Part shown: positions 8,463 to 16,260 of the stretch, piece by piece
Position numbering within the stretch: position 1 is the stretch's first letter
Layout of the letters: every line of letters begins with the position of its first letter
Source of the DNA: Thermohalobaculum sp963822985
GTDB lineage: Bacteria; Pseudomonadota; Alphaproteobacteria; Rhodobacterales; Rhodobacteraceae
Direction of reading: 5' to 3'
NCBI GenBank assembly: GCA_963822985.1
Contig: CAWGJU010000006.1
Span: forward strand, 558,001 to 622,000
DNA: 64,000 nt
Made by a program: the position numbers and the translations under genes
Notes under the pieces: generated by a model
The model's database searches: none
What the model was told of the DNA's origin: nothing
What the model saw: only the letters and a program-made list of their open reading frames with translations

Positions 8463-10151
8463 ATGAGCGGCGACCACAGCAGAGACAGCTTCGATTCGCT
8501 GCGGGACTATGCGGGTGTCTTCCTCCAGCAGGGACGCCCGGTGCTCGATTCCGACTGGAACGAGATGGTCAGGGTCGTCGAGCGGCGCATCCGCGCGGGC
8601 ACGGTCGACACGATCGGGCGGGCCGTGGTCCCGCGCGAGACGATGCACGGGTTCGAGATCCGGGCCACGGCGGACCATTCGCTCGAGATCGGCCGGGGGC
8701 GGCTCTACCTGGACGGGATGCTCCTGGAATGCCGCGGGGCGGCCGATTTTCCGGGCTCCGTCGATACCGATCTGGCGGCGCCCGTCTTCGACCGCGCCCG
8801 CCCCGGCGACGACGGGCCCGAGGGCGTGCTCGATGAGTTGATCTCGGCCGATGGCGGCGATTTCCTGACCTACGCGGACCAGCCCTACTGGCCGAACCCC
8901 GAGCCCCTGCCGGAGGCGAACGGCCCGTACCTCGTCTACCTGGTCGCCTGGCAGCGCGAGGTCACGCCGCTGGAGGCGCTCGATCTGCTGGAGCCGGCGC
9001 TCGGCGGCATCGACACAACGACCCGCTGGCAGACCGTCTGGCAGGTGCGTGCCCTCTCCGACATAGGCCCGGACGTCACCTGCGAGACGCCGGAGGGCCA
9101 GCTGGAGATCTGGCAGCGGACCATCGCGCCGTCGACGGCGCGCCTGACGACCGGCACCGTCGACGTCGAGGATCCGGAGGATCCCTGCCTCATCCCGCCG
9201 ACGGACGGCTACACTGGGCTCGAGAACCAGTTCTACCGCGTCCAGCTGCACAGCGTCGGCGACAGCCAGGCCGACGCGAGCTTCAAGTTCTCGCGCGAGA
9301 ACGCCTCGGTCGCGGCAGCCATCGAAAGCTTTGACGCGGCGAGCAGCCGGATCACGCTCGGCCGGATCGGCCGTGACGACCTGTTGCGCTTCCAGGCCGG
9401 CAACTGGGTCGAGATCACCGACGACATCCGCGAGTTCGACCACCGCTCGGGCCAGATGCTCTATGTCGACCTCGTCAACGAGGAGACCCGCGAGGTCGAG
9501 CTGGTCGGCACTATCGCCACCGACCTGATCCCGACCGGCGTCGGAGGCGACACCGCCCAGGCGCGCCGCAGCCGGTTGGTGCGCTGGGACCAGAAGGGCC
9601 AGATCCGCCGGACCGACACCAACGAGGTCTGGGCGGACCTCGATGCGCCCGCTTCGGACGGGTTGATCGGGGTCCCGCCCGCCGGTGTCGAGCTGATGCT
9701 GGAGTCCGGCGTCACCGTCTCGTTCTCGACCGCGGAGGGAACAGGCGGGTTCCGCGAGATGGACGCCTGGAGCTTCTGGGCACGCACGGCCGGAACCCGG
9801 ATCCAGATCCTGGCCGAGGCCCCGCCGCAATCGGTCCAGCGCCACTATGCCAAGCTCGCCATCGTGACCTTCCCCGAATCCGAGGACGATTGCCGCGAGT
9901 TCTGGCCCCCGGCCGTCCCCACGGCCACCTCCGAGGGCTGCGCCTGCACCGTCTGCGTGACGCCCGAGAGCCACCGGACCGGGCAGATGACGATCCAGAC
10001 CGCCATCGACTCGCTCCCGGAGGCCGGCGGGACGGTCTGCCTGTCGGCGGGGTTCTATGCGCTGCGCGAGCCCGTGCGAATTCGCGGGCCTGACAGCCGT
10101 CACGCTGACCGGCCAGGGCATGGGCACTGTCCTGGGCTACCAGGGCGATGA
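8463..10151 (+). CDS. DUF6519-like protein, N-terminal portion (frameshifted gene)
   Basis: This frame encodes 562 residues. It begins MSGDHSRDSFDSLRDYAGVF, then LQQGRPVLDSDWNEM, the hallmark opening of DUF6519-type proteins found in contractile tail loci. From about residue 510 it enters a beta-helix opening (IQTAIDSLPEAGGTVCLSAG) and reads correctly to LREPVRI. The next codons (RGPDSRHADRPGHG) are out of frame. Omitting one T at 10081-10082 gives VRIAGLTAVTLTGQG, continuing into the overlapping downstream frame. The intact gene would span 8463-11826 (about 1,120 residues). It is either truncated in this strain or carries a sequence error. Confidence 0.75.
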   Translation: MSGDHSRDSFDSLRDYAGVFLQQGRPVLDSDWNEMVRVVERRIRAGTVDTIGRAVVPRETMHGFEIRATADHSLEIGRGRLYLDGMLLECRGAADFPGSVDTDLAAPVFDRARPGDDGPEGVLDELISADGGDFLTYADQPYWPNPEPLPEANGPYLVYLVAWQREVTPLEALDLLEPALGGIDTTTRWQTVWQVRALSDIGPDVTCETPEGQLEIWQRTIAPSTARLTTGTVDVEDPEDPCLIPPTDGYTGLENQFYRVQLHSVGDSQADASFKFSRENASVAAAIESFDAASSRITLGRIGRDDLLRFQAGNWVEITDDIREFDHRSGQMLYVDLVNEETREVELVGTIATDLIPTGVGGDTAQARRSRLVRWDQKGQIRRTDTNEVWADLDAPASDGLIGVPPAGVELMLESGVTVSFSTAEGTGGFREMDAWSFWARTAGTRIQILAEAPPQSVQRHYAKLAIVTFPESEDDCREFWPPAVPTATSEGCACTVCVTPESHRTGQMTIQTAIDSLPEAGGTVCLSAGFYALREPVRIRGPDSRHADRPGHGHCPGLPGR

Positions 10152-11826
10152 GAGCGCCATCGAGATTGCACGCGCGGTCGACGTGCAGGTCGAACGCCTG
10201 AGCATCCTGGCCGCGCCGTCAGGCGAGGACGCCAGCGGCATTCCGCTGCCCGTGCACGGCGTCACGGCGACGAACACCGTCTTCCTGGCGCTGAGGCGCC
10301 TCGCCGTCCTGGTCGGCGCCTTCGGCGAGGCGCGCAACGACCACGGGATCTCGCTGGACGGGCTGGCCATCGGCGCCAAGATCGAGGAGTGCCTGGTCAT
10401 CGCGCCGTTCGGGATCGGGTCGTTCTCGGCCTCTGAACCGGACAATGCGGGACCGAACTACCTCGCGCTGGCCGAGTTCCGGGCTATCGACAACATCGTC
10501 TTCTCCAGCCGCGCCGCCGTCGGGTTCGCCGGCACCGTCCTGTCCATCGCGGGCGTGACGGTGGCGCGGAACCTGCTGATCGGGATCGAGAGCGGCATCC
10601 GGCTGAACTGGCTGGAGCTGCCGACGGGCGGGACCTCGGTCGAGGGCAACACGATCTTCGCCAATACGGACGCGGCCGTGTTCGGCGTGACCGATCTGCG
10701 CATGCAGGACAACGAGGTCAGCGGCGGCCCAGACACCGGCGACGGCGTGCGGCTGGTGCCGAACGTCGTGCCGAGCTTGCCGACCTCGGCAGAGATCGTC
10801 GGCAACCACATCAGCGACCTGGCGGGCTCGGGCATCGCGATCCAAGGCGTGCACGACGCCCTGCTGATCAAGCGCAACATGATCCGCCGCTGCGGGCTGG
10901 CGGGCATCTTGACTGCGCCCGAGGCGATCATCCGGCACATTTCGCTCGACAACAACGTCATCGAGAACATCGCCGGCATCGCCGATAACAGCGGCGTCGG
11001 CGGCGCCGCCGGCATCAGCATCACGCGGGCGCTGGGGGGCCAGGTGATCGGCAACTCGATCCACGCGGTCGGGCGCACGATGCCCGAGGCTTCGGTTTCG
11101 GCGGGCATCGCCATGCAGGGGCTGGGCGCGATGTCCATCGCCGAGAACACGATCTCCGAGATCGGCCCCGACCTGCCGCGGGCCCGGGCGACAGCGATCA
11201 TGGTCCGGCCGCCCTTCCTCCAGCTCTCGGTCCAATCGAACCGGCTGAACGGCGTCGCCGTCAGGCGGGACGCGACGACGGGCTGGATGGCCATCGAGAT
11301 CGGCGTCGCGGGACCGGCGGACGAGATCAATCCCGAGATCGGCAGGACACCTGCCCTGACCGGCGTTATGGCCGACATCCCCGGCGTTGCGCCGAACGCG
11401 GTGGGCTTCGCCGCCATCGGCGAGTCGCTCTACAGCCTCTCGCGAAAAGACGCCTTCGCCATCGCGCAGCTCAGGGCCAGCCAGGTCGCCGTGCAGACGA
11501 ACCAAGTGTTCCATGCCGCGCCTCCGGGGCGGGCCATGATCTCGATCGTCGACACCGCCGCCTCGGCCGTGGGCTTCAGTCACAATCAGTGCGAGATCGA
11601 CGGCGGCGGCGGCGACGTCCGGACGATCGTTCTGATCGGGGCGCCGCGCATCACGGCAGCCTCAAACGTCGTGCGCCACCGGAGCGACTCGCTGTCGATT
11701 CTCCTCAGCACCACCGAGAACGGCGCCGCGACGCCGATGGGCAACATCACCTCCGGCTCGATTGAGCTGGTGCCGGCCGGACTGAACCCGCCGTTCAGAG
11801 AACTGAACCTGATGGGCGTCAACTGA
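10057..11826 (+). CDS. Right-handed beta-helix protein, C-terminal portion of the DUF6519-like gene
   Basis: This frame gives 589 residues, but the real continuity starts near 10083 (AGLTAVTLTGQGMGTVLGY). It is a long series of short parallel-beta repeats with regularly spaced Asn and Gly (for example SVEGNTIFANTDAAVFGVTD, VVGNHIS-like and NNVIENIAG-like rungs), characteristic of pectate-lyase/NosD-type right-handed beta-helices. Such domains occur in tail fibres and host-binding appendages. It is out of frame by one base with the upstream DUF6519-like half. The ATG at 10057 is only the first in-frame start and lies upstream of the frameshift point, so it need not be used. Confidence 0.7.
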   Translation: MRCASPCEFAGLTAVTLTGQGMGTVLGYQGDESAIEIARAVDVQVERLSILAAPSGEDASGIPLPVHGVTATNTVFLALRRLAVLVGAFGEARNDHGISLDGLAIGAKIEECLVIAPFGIGSFSASEPDNAGPNYLALAEFRAIDNIVFSSRAAVGFAGTVLSIAGVTVARNLLIGIESGIRLNWLELPTGGTSVEGNTIFANTDAAVFGVTDLRMQDNEVSGGPDTGDGVRLVPNVVPSLPTSAEIVGNHISDLAGSGIAIQGVHDALLIKRNMIRRCGLAGILTAPEAIIRHISLDNNVIENIAGIADNSGVGGAAGISITRALGGQVIGNSIHAVGRTMPEASVSAGIAMQGLGAMSIAENTISEIGPDLPRARATAIMVRPPFLQLSVQSNRLNGVAVRRDATTGWMAIEIGVAGPADEINPEIGRTPALTGVMADIPGVAPNAVGFAAIGESLYSLSRKDAFAIAQLRASQVAVQTNQVFHAAPPGRAMISIVDTAASAVGFSHNQCEIDGGGGDVRTIVLIGAPRITAASNVVRHRSDSLSILLSTTENGAATPMGNITSGSIELVPAGLNPPFRELNLMGVN

Positions 11827-11849
11827 CGAGGCGTCTAGGGAGACACGGA

Positions 11850-12389
11850 ATGCAGAGATCGTTCGCCACCGTGAAGTCGGAAAGGACCATCGCCACACTG
11901 GCCAAGCGGCTGTTCGACATCCAGGGCGCAAGCGCGAGCGAGGCGCAGAAGATCGCAGAGGCCGCGCTGCTGCGCGCCAATCCGGAGCTGGTCGGCGCCG
12001 GTGGCTTCAAGCCGGGCCGGATCGTCGTGGTGCCGTCGGACACGGGCCTGAAGCCGACCGATCGCGTGACGGCGCCGGAGGGCGGCGTCGAGGGCGCGCT
12101 GGCGGACACGGCGATCCGCCTGAAGCTGGCCGGGCAGCTGCTGGACGACGAGCTGGAAAAGGATGCCGCCAAGGCCGAGAAGTCCCTCTCGCAACTCGCT
12201 GACGACGAGTTCGTGGCCCAGCTGAGGAAGGCCGCCCCCGAGGGCGCGCGTCTGATCCCCGACATCCGGAAAGCCATCGAGGACCGGACCGCGTCCAACG
12301 CCAGGGTCAAGGCGCAGTTCGCCTCGGCGCTGGAGCAGGGATCGAAGGAGCTGGAGCGGCTGATGACGCTGGCGAAACGCGACAGGTGA
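11850..12389 (+). CDS. Small LysM-like protein of the contractile tail cluster
   Basis: A 179-residue protein with no signal peptide. Residues about 12-55 resemble a LysM-type fold: TIATLAKRLFDIQG ... ANPELVGAGGFKPGRIVVVP, the usual helix-strand ending in the G-x-x-I-x-V-P turn. The rest is helical and charged. LysM-like domains in eCIS and tail clusters occur in tube-spike adaptor proteins (Afp7-like) that bind the hub rather than cell wall. It is the last gene of the cluster in this window, 23 bases after the beta-helix gene, and is followed by 236 bases without a gene. Its exact role is not known. Confidence 0.6.
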   Translation: MQRSFATVKSERTIATLAKRLFDIQGASASEAQKIAEAALLRANPELVGAGGFKPGRIVVVPSDTGLKPTDRVTAPEGGVEGALADTAIRLKLAGQLLDDELEKDAAKAEKSLSQLADDEFVAQLRKAAPEGARLIPDIRKAIEDRTASNARVKAQFASALEQGSKELERLMTLAKRDR

Positions 12390-12625
12390 CGGCTACGCCC
12401 GCCTCGACCCGGGCGTCGATCCGAGGATAGGTGTGGCGGTTGCCTGAGGGGGCAGCGTCGGCGAGCGCTGAATGCTGGTCTGCCGTGCCGCCAGGAAAGA
12501 GCGATTACTTTGCCGCCGAACTGTGAACAGTATATGCGGTGGTGGCTCTATAGCGCCATCCGCTGTCGGCGCCCATTGCGCGTGCTCCCGTTTTCCACCC
12601 AAACAGATGACCGAGGGGATGAACC

Positions 12626-13183
12626 ATGAAGGCAATTCGCAACTTCTGCACCATTTTGCTGGTCGGCGCGCTCGCGGCCTGCGCAACGCAGACCGAAAGC
12701 GAGAAGGGCGTCGAGCGGTCGACGCTGGTCCAACAGGCGCGGGCGTCGCTGACCGAGCTCTATGGCCTCAGGCAGGTCGCGAAGACCCTGTCGACCGACG
12801 CCCAGGGCGTTCTCGTCTTCCCGTCGATCGTGTCGGCGAGTTTGGTCGTCGGCGGCCAGACCGGGGACGGCGTCCTCTTCGTCGACAACCAGCCGGTCGC
12901 CTACTACGACGTCTCCGGGCTGTCGTTCGGCTTCCAGGCCGGCGGACAGGCGTACAGCCAGGTGCTGATGTTCATGACGCCCGAGGCGCTCGCCAAGTTC
13001 CGCGACGGCGCCGGCTTCGAGGTCGGCGTTGATGGCGGCGTGACCGTCGTCGACGCGGACCTCGCCACCAGGCTCAACACCAACAACCTGCAGAACGACA
13101 TCGTCGCCTTCATCTTCAGCGGTTCGGGCCTCGCCGGCGGCGTGGCGCTCGACGGCACCAAGTACACGAAGAAGGACCTCTGA
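12626..13183 (+). CDS. SYLF/Ysc84-domain lipoprotein
   Basis: A 185-residue predicted lipoprotein. The N-terminus MKAIRNFCTILLVGALAAC gives a short signal peptide with lipobox LAAC and lipidated Cys19. The mature part matches the SYLF (YSC84) lipid-binding domain of bacterial periplasmic lipoproteins, including VLVFPSIVSASLVVGGQTGDG and the C-terminal GSGLAGGVALDGTKY motif. Bacterial members are secreted lipoproteins of poorly defined function. A GAGGGG Shine-Dalgarno lies 7 bases before the ATG. It is unrelated to the tail cluster and stands alone. Confidence 0.85.
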   Translation: MKAIRNFCTILLVGALAACATQTESEKGVERSTLVQQARASLTELYGLRQVAKTLSTDAQGVLVFPSIVSASLVVGGQTGDGVLFVDNQPVAYYDVSGLSFGFQAGGQAYSQVLMFMTPEALAKFRDGAGFEVGVDGGVTVVDADLATRLNTNNLQNDIVAFIFSGSGLAGGVALDGTKYTKKDL

Positions 13184-13247
13184 CCTCGGCGTTCAGAGCT
13201 GTGCGAACAGCCGGGGCGGGTGACGGACCTTCGCGGGAGACCGAGCG

Positions 13248-14153
13248 ATGAAGGCAGCGGACCTGGCCCGGCGCCACCGGGTGACCGACGGCACCAAGTT
13301 CCGGCTCGCCAATGTCGATCCCGACGACACCGGCGGGCTCGACATTGACAAGAGCGAGGCCAAGCAGCTCCTCGAGGACGGCATCAAGGACCTGCGCAAG
13401 CTGCAGGAGCGCCTGTATGCCGAGGGCAAATGGGCCGTCCTGATGGTGCTGCAGGCGATGGACGCCGCCGGCAAGGACAGCGCCATCGAGCACGTCATGA
13501 CGGGCATCAACCCGCAGGGCTGCGACGTCCGCTCGTTCAAGGCCCCCGGCCCGGTCGAGCTTCAGCACGACTTTCTCTGGCGACACGCGCTGGCGCTGCC
13601 GGCGCGCGGCCGCATCGGCATCTTCAACCGCTCGCATTACGAGGAAGTGCTGGTGGTCCGCGTCCATCCCGAGATCCTTCGGGGCCGCGACGTTCCGGGC
13701 GAGTTGATCGACGAGCACATCTGGCAGCGCCGCTTCGAGAGCATCCGCGGCTGGGAGCGCCACCTCGCCGAGACGGGCACTGTCGTCCTGAAGTTCTTCC
13801 TGCATATCTCCAGGGACGAACAGGCCCGCCGCTTCCTCGACCGCATCGACGAGCCCGACAAGAACTGGAAGTTCTCGTTCGGCGACCTCGAGGAGCGCAA
13901 GCGCTGGGACGACTACATGGCCGCTTACGAGGACGCCATCCGCAACACCGCCTGCCCGCACGCCCCGTGGTACGTCGTCCCGGCCAACAACAAATGGTAT
14001 TCTCGCCTGGTGATCGCGGCCGCCCTCGACGACGCCCTGCAGGGCATCGACCCGAAATTCCCCGAGGTCACCGCCGAGGACCGCCGCCGCATGCAGGAGC
14101 ACCGCGCCGCATTGGCCAGCGAGGCGAGGCGGACGGGCAAAAAGACGGGCTGA
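13248..14153 (+). CDS. Polyphosphate kinase 2 (PPK2) family protein
   Basis: A 301-residue PPK2-family kinase, which moves phosphate between polyphosphate and nucleotides. The Walker A-like loop AMDAAGKDS is at residues 70-78, the aspartate-region/base-binding segment GIFNRSHYEEVLVVRVHPE at about 125-143, and the lid segment with FFLHISRDEQARRF follows. NWKFSFGDLEERKRWDDY is the usual C-terminal signature. Length fits short single-domain PPK2 (class I/III) rather than the two-domain class II. Direction of catalysis and AMP/ADP preference cannot be read from sequence. A hairpin just downstream may terminate it. Confidence 0.9.
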   Translation: MKAADLARRHRVTDGTKFRLANVDPDDTGGLDIDKSEAKQLLEDGIKDLRKLQERLYAEGKWAVLMVLQAMDAAGKDSAIEHVMTGINPQGCDVRSFKAPGPVELQHDFLWRHALALPARGRIGIFNRSHYEEVLVVRVHPEILRGRDVPGELIDEHIWQRRFESIRGWERHLAETGTVVLKFFLHISRDEQARRFLDRIDEPDKNWKFSFGDLEERKRWDDYMAAYEDAIRNTACPHAPWYVVPANNKWYSRLVIAAALDDALQGIDPKFPEVTAEDRRRMQEHRAALASEARRTGKKTG

Positions 14154-14166
14154 CGCCACGAATGAC

Positions 14167-14228
14167 CCGCAGTCGAGAGCCGACTGTGGCGCCGGTTCGG
14201 CTAAGGCCCCGACATGAAGAATGGGGCC
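14167..14228 (+). terminator. Candidate hairpins between convergent PPK2 and brnA-like genes
   Basis: Two stem-loops lie in the 81-base convergent gap. The first pairs 14167-14175 with 14181-14189 (9 base pairs, one G-U). The second pairs GGCCCC (14205-14210) with GGGGCC (14223-14228) around a 12-base loop. Neither has a clear T tract, so terminator activity is only inferred. Confidence 0.3.
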
Positions 14229-14234
14229 ACGCCG

Positions 14235-14570
14235 TCAGATCGGCCGGCCCTTGGCGTCGCGGTCGCCCTGGCGCTCGATCACCTTGGCGATGACGCCGTT
14301 CATATAGGCGCGCAGCACCGCATTCATGCGGCGCTGATAGCCGTGGCCGAGGCCGCGATACCATCTCAGCATCTCGGCATCGAGCCGGATCGTCACCCGC
14401 TCCTTGCGCGGCTCGACCGGCGCCTTGCGTTCGAGCTCGGCCCAATCGCGCGGCATCACCGCCGTGCGGCGCGCCAGCAGCTCAAGGTCGGCCTCCTGCT
14501 CCTCCAAATCGGCCAGCATCAGCGCATAGGCGCGCTCCTCGGCCTTGGTTCGTCTGCGTTCACTGTCCAT
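14235..14570 (-). CDS. BrnA-like antitoxin, orphan
   Basis: A 111-residue protein with a C-terminal BrnA-type ribbon-helix-helix region: KERVTIRLDAEMLRWYRGLG then YQRRMNAVLRAYM. BrnA antitoxins bind DNA and neutralise the BrnT ribonuclease. The N-terminal half is a charged helical stretch (RRRTKAEERAYALMLADLEEQE). The start at 14570 is chosen because GAGGG lies 5 bases upstream, unlike upstream ATGs that lack a ribosome site. No BrnT-like gene lies on either side, so it is an orphan or a stand-alone regulator. It lies convergent to the PPK2 gene and divergent from rpsF. Confidence 0.72.
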   Translation of the reverse strand: MDSERRRTKAEERAYALMLADLEEQEADLELLARRTAVMPRDWAELERKAPVEPRKERVTIRLDAEMLRWYRGLGHGYQRRMNAVLRAYMNGVIAKVIERQGDRDAKGRPI

Positions 14571-14888
14571 CGTCGCCCTCGACTGTCCGCTCGCCATCTT
14601 TGCGCATTCGCGTAAAGTTTCGCTCAACGAGGCCTGAAAGCATGTCTCTGGCGCAGCGTCGGCACGCATGCGGTACGCAAGTCATACGCTTGCGGCACGC
14701 TTGCACGCCTGTTTCACGCTCGCTTTTCTGCCGCCCATTGAACGCCCCCGGGCCGCCCTTGCATTCCCCGCCCGGCGCGGGTATATGCCGCCCCTTCCCG
14801 GAGGACGGATAGAACGCGTTGCCTCTCGTATGCGGGGTCCGGGGAGTTTCACCCGCATTTTGAAGCGCGCCGGACAAGGACGCGAGCC
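14571..14888. other. Divergent intergenic region between brnA-like gene and rpsF
   Basis: About 318 bases without a convincing gene. The part nearest brnA holds an imperfect direct repeat of ACGC[A/T]TGCGG[T/C]ACGC (starting about 14669 and 14695), possibly an operator for the RHH antitoxin. The part nearest rpsF should contain the ribosomal operon promoter and 5' leader. S6:S18 leader motifs are known ahead of rpsF in many bacteria, but I could not fold this one confidently. Confidence 0.4.
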
Positions 14889-15359
14889 ATGGCTCTCTAC
14901 GAGCACGTCTTCATCGCGCGTCAGGACCTCTCGAACCAGCAGGCCGAGGGCCTGATCGAGCATTTCGGGCAGATCCTGACCGACAATGGCGGAACGCTGA
15001 GCGGCACCGAATATTGGGGCCTGCGCACACTCGCCTACAAGATCAACCGCAATCGCAAGGGCCATTACGGCTATATGAAGTCGGACAGCCCGGCCGCCGC
15101 CGTCCAGGAGATGGAGCGGCTGATGCGCTTGCACGAGGACGTCATGCGCGTGCTCACCGTCAAGGTTGACGAGCACGAGGAGGGCCCCTCGGCCGTCATC
15201 CAGGCCAAGTCCAGCCGCGACGACCGCCGCGGCGGCCGCGACCGCGACGACCGCGGCCCGCGCGGGGACCGGGGCGGTGATCGGGGCGGCCGCGACCGCG
15301 ACGACCGCCCGCCCCGCCGCGACCGCGACGACCGCGCCCCGCGTGAGGAGAGAGCATAA
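14889..15359 (+). CDS. rpsF: 30S ribosomal protein S6
   Basis: S6 of the small ribosomal subunit, 156 residues. The N-terminal ~100 residues are canonical (MALYEHVFIARQDLSNQQ, then GLRTLAYKINRNRKGHYGYM and MRLHEDVMRVLTVKVDEHEEGPS). The tail from about residue 110 is an extended Arg/Asp/Gly-rich low-complexity stretch built of RDRDDR-type units, as seen in several alphaproteobacterial S6 proteins but long here. S6 pairs with S18 on the 30S platform. The TAA stop overlaps the ATG of rpsR (TAATG), so the genes are coupled, and rplI follows, giving the standard operon. Confidence 0.97.
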   Translation: MALYEHVFIARQDLSNQQAEGLIEHFGQILTDNGGTLSGTEYWGLRTLAYKINRNRKGHYGYMKSDSPAAAVQEMERLMRLHEDVMRVLTVKVDEHEEGPSAVIQAKSSRDDRRGGRDRDDRGPRGDRGGDRGGRDRDDRPPRRDRDDRAPREERA

Positions 15360-15586
15360 TGGCCCGCCGTCCGTTTTTCCGCCGCCGCAAGTCCTGCCCG
15401 TTTTCGGGCCCGAACGCGCCGGTCATCGACTACAAGGACGTCAAGCTTCTCCAGCGCTTCGTCTCCGAGCGCGGCAAGATTGTCCCGTCCCGCATCACCG
15501 CCGTCTCTTCCAAGAAGCAGCGAGAGCTCGCCCGCGCCATCAAGCGCGCGCGCTTCCTCGCGCTGCTTCCGTACTCGATCCAGTAA
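15359..15586 (+). CDS. rpsR: 30S ribosomal protein S18
   Basis: A 75-residue S18, the binding partner of S6. It begins ARRPFFRRRKSCPFSG and contains the conserved core DYKDVKLLQRFVSERGKIV, PSRITAVSSKKQRELARAI and KRARFLALLPY. It follows rpsF with a one-base overlap and precedes rplI by 12 bases. Length and sequence are typical. Confidence 0.97.
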   Translation: MARRPFFRRRKSCPFSGPNAPVIDYKDVKLLQRFVSERGKIVPSRITAVSSKKQRELARAIKRARFLALLPYSIQ

Positions 15587-15598
15587 GGGGGCCTTGAG

Positions 15599-16225
15599 AT
15601 GCAGGTTGTTCTGCTGGAGCGCGTGGAGAAACTGGGCCAGATGGGCGAGGTCGTCACCGTCAAGGACGGCTATGCGCGCAACTACCTGCTGCCGCAGGGC
15701 AAGGCGCTGCGTTCGACCAAGGCGAACCTGACCCGCTTCGAGCGCGAGCGGGCGCAACTCGAGGCGCGCAACCTCGACCTGAAGAAGGAGGCCGAGGCGG
15801 TCGCGGCCAAGCTCGACGGGCAGCAGTTCGTCATCATCCGTCAGGCCTCGGAGGCCGGCGCGCTCTATGGCTCGGTCGCGGCCCGCGACGTCGCCGAGGC
15901 GGCGACGCAAACGGGGTTCACGGTCGAGCGACGGCAGATCGTGCTCGACCGTCCGGTCAAGGAGCTCGGGCTGCACCCGATCCGCATCGTGCTCCACCCC
16001 GAGGTCGACGCAACGATCCGGGTCAACGTGGCGCGCAGCCAGGACGAGGCCGCGCTGCAGGCCAGCGGCCGCTCGATCCAGGACGTGCGCGCCGAGGAGG
16101 AGGCCGAGGCCGAGTTCGACATCGCCGAGCTCTTCGAGGACATGGGCGCCGCGGCCGGCGACGACATGGGCGAAGGCCCTGCCCCCGTCATCGAGACGGA
16201 CGACAGCGAGGATCCGCGCCGCTGA
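15599..16225 (+). CDS. rplI: 50S ribosomal protein L9
   Basis: L9 of the large subunit, 208 residues. The N-terminal domain (MQVVLLERVEKLGQMGEVV, VKDGYARNYLLPQGKA) is followed by the long connecting helix and the C-terminal rRNA-binding domain (residues about 80-150). A further acidic tail of about 50 residues (EEEAEAEFDIAELFEDMG and onward) makes it longer than the ~150-residue E. coli protein; such tails are common in Rhodobacterales-type L9. It is the third gene of the rpsF-rpsR-rplI operon. Confidence 0.96.
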   Translation: MQVVLLERVEKLGQMGEVVTVKDGYARNYLLPQGKALRSTKANLTRFERERAQLEARNLDLKKEAEAVAAKLDGQQFVIIRQASEAGALYGSVAARDVAEAATQTGFTVERRQIVLDRPVKELGLHPIRIVLHPEVDATIRVNVARSQDEAALQASGRSIQDVRAEEEAEAEFDIAELFEDMGAAAGDDMGEGPAPVIETDDSEDPRR

Positions 16226-16260
16226 GGCGGCCGACTGAGACCGCCGATCGGAGCGCCCCG

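Noticed and set aside
8463..11826. Programmed +1 frameshifting to join the two halves of the DUF6519-like gene
   Set aside because: No slippery codon pair, rare-codon/stop context or downstream pseudoknot is evident; mutation or sequence error is simpler.
1..12389. Complete temperate prophage
   Set aside because: No head, packaging, lysis or integration genes are seen beside the baseplate genes; the region ends directly in chromosomal genes.
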